A DNA stretch of 6,726 bases from Gammaproteobacteria bacterium (lineage in GTDB: Bacteria; Pseudomonadota; Gammaproteobacteria; UBA9214), in contig DAOVYA010000081.1 of NCBI GenBank assembly GCA_030635865.1, positions 1 through 6,726 on the forward strand, in the 5' to 3' direction. Under the pieces are notes generated by a model that saw only the letters and a list, made by a program, of their open reading frames with translations, was not told the DNA's origin and made no database searches. The position numbers were made by a program, and so were the translations under genes. Of this stretch, positions 5,799 through 6,726 are shown piece after piece (the stretch's first letter is position 1; each line of letters begins with the position of its first letter).

Positions 5799-6726
5799 AG
5801 GCCTTGTTTTGCCTGACAAATTCAACAAATCGCCGTGCCCAGCGGTGCTGTTCCGTATCGCGCATGTGGCTGTAGCAGGCAAGCAGCCGGTTGATGACGA
5901 CCCCGTCATTTTTGCCATCAACACCGGTCCCGCGCTTTACCGCATAGGCATATTCAAGCGGGGTAGATACGTTTTCCAGGCTTGAATAATGAAATTCATG
6001 GGCGGAGAACTCAGCCTGTTGCGGGGCCCCCGGCCAGATTGCCGCGGCAGTTTCCTGTAACCGTACATAACCGCGGCCCTGCGGATGTTCATGCATAACG
6101 ATGTCACCGGGGATTACGCCGACCATTTCACATTGCCGGTTTTTCCACGTGAGACTGCGGGCGAGGTACATCAGGCCACCGCACTCCGCGTAGGCCGGCA
6201 TTCCATTTTCTATGGCGTGCCCGATACTGGCCCTGAGCTCGCTGTTGGCCTCAAGAGCCAGCATCCGGCTTTCCGGGAAGCCACCACCGATAAACAAACC
6301 ATCAACATCCGGCAGGGTCTTGTCGTGCAGCGTATCAAACATCACCAGTTTTGCACCGGCTCGTTCCAGTGCGTCGAGATCGTCCGGGTAATAAAAACCG
6401 AAGGCGGCGTCCCGGGCGATGCCAATGCGTACCGTCTGACCGGGTGTTTCAGTCGCTGCCTGTAACGGTTCGAATGCGAGTGGTGCCTGCCCGGTAATTG
6501 ACAGCAGTTGGTCAAGGTCAACCTGTGCCTTGATGAGGTCACGAATATGACGAATCTTGTTTTGTGCCGAGGCCTCCTCGTTACTCGGAATGAGCCCGAG
6601 GTGACGCTCGGTTATTTCCAGGGACGGGTCACGGTGGATGCCGCCAATCACAGCGACATCGGTATAGTGCTCAATAACAGCGCGTAACTTGGCTTCATGA
6701 CGACTGCCACCGAGCTGGTTGAGGAT
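5797..6726 (-). CDS. dsrN: DsrN: CobB/CbiA-like glutamine-dependent amidotransferase (siroamide synthesis), 5' end outside window
   Basis: The frame is open through the right edge, so the GTG at 6651 is an internal valine within VAVIGGIHRD. The visible 309 residues begin ILNQLGGSRHEAKLR, a typical CobB/CbiA core segment, and continue with the ERHLGLIPSNEE motif. The C-terminal class I amidotransferase domain follows: GLFIGGGFPES, then YAECGGLMYL with the nucleophile Cys (at about 6181-6183), and EFHYSS with the conserved His. The N-terminal ATP-binding P-loop region lies beyond the window. CobB/CbiA enzymes amidate corrin carboxylates using glutamine and ATP. The Dsr version, DsrN, amidates siroheme to siroamide for the DsrAB sulfite reductase. 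The dsrR gene starting 63 bases downstream makes DsrN far likelier than a cobalamin enzyme. dsrP and the rest of a dsr operon would be expected to the right, unseen. Confidence 0.87.
   Translation of the reverse strand: MLNQLGGSRHEAKLRAVIEHYTDVAVIGGIHRDPSLEITERHLGLIPSNEEASAQNKIRHIRDLIKAQVDLDQLLSITGQAPLAFEPLQAATETPGQTVRIGIARDAAFGFYYPDDLDALERAGAKLVMFDTLHDKTLPDVDGLFIGGGFPESRMLALEANSELRASIGHAIENGMPAYAECGGLMYLARSLTWKNRQCEMVGVIPGDIVMHEHPQGRGYVRLQETAAAIWPGAPQQAEFSAHEFHYSSLENVSTPLEYAYAVKRGTGVDGKNDGVVINRLLACYSHMRDTEQHRWARRFVEFVRQNKA

Noticed and set aside
5350..5985. Plus-strand 211-residue frame antisense to dsrR and the end of dsrN
   Set aside because: It lies across two well-supported minus-strand genes and shows no domain; it is a chance open frame.
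5797..6651. A complete 284-residue amidotransferase starting at GTG 6651
   Set aside because: The frame continues to the right edge with a CobB/CbiA-type sequence (NQLGGSRHEAKLR), so the GTG is internal and the gene is only cut by the window.
5797..6726. Cobyrinate a,c-diamide synthase for cobalamin synthesis
   Set aside because: Same family, but no other cob/cbi gene is visible and the next gene is a cysteine-free DsrR, which points to DsrN.
1..6726. CRISPR array, insertion sequence, tRNA or phage module
   Set aside because: No regularly spaced repeats, transposase or integrase genes, or tRNA-like clover-leaf sequence were seen; the lone S24-fold gene has no other phage gene around it.

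Overview
The window reads as a chromosomal fragment of a sulfur-oxidizing gammaproteobacterium, of the Chromatiales/Ectothiorhodospiraceae kind. Two things suggest this. The right-hand minus-strand genes match the end of a reverse-type dsr (dissimilatory sulfite reductase) operon: a CobB/CbiA-like amidotransferase (DsrN) followed by a cysteine-free IscA-like protein (DsrR). The left-hand plus-strand genes match the tail of a cbb3 cytochrome oxidase assembly cluster: FixH and a TauE/SafE-like DsbD_2 membrane protein. The lineage is inferred from gene content, because no rRNA or other phylogenetic marker is present.

Plus strand, 1-2656: the 3' part of fixH (open through the left edge), a polytopic membrane protein with HCxGMCGG and PCG motifs, a 138-base gap with nested inverted repeats, a complete UDP-glucuronate 4-epimerase-like SDR enzyme, an AT-rich gap with a TATAAT box and a 30-base imperfect palindrome, and a 103-residue LexA/S24-fold protein with no DNA-binding domain.

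Minus strand, reading from the right edge leftwards, 6726-2674: dsrN (5' end outside the window), dsrR, a NarX-type histidine kinase with HAMP and GAF domains but almost no periplasmic sensor, a NarL-type response regulator that overlaps the kinase by ATGA, and a single-domain rhodanese. Gaps are 63, 44, -4 and 17 bases, so one transcript from dsrN through the rhodanese is plausible. The two strands converge at about 2657-2673.

The most interesting feature is this arrangement. A complete NarX/NarL-like two-component system and a rhodanese follow dsrN-dsrR directly, where Allochromatium vinosum carries dsrS. DsrN supplies the siroamide prosthetic group of DsrAB, DsrR is a known accessory factor acting on dsr expression, and rhodaneses move sulfane sulfur. 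The two-component pair is therefore a reasonable candidate for regulating sulfur oxidation. This is an inference from gene order. No tRNA, rRNA, CRISPR array, insertion sequence or phage module was recognised.
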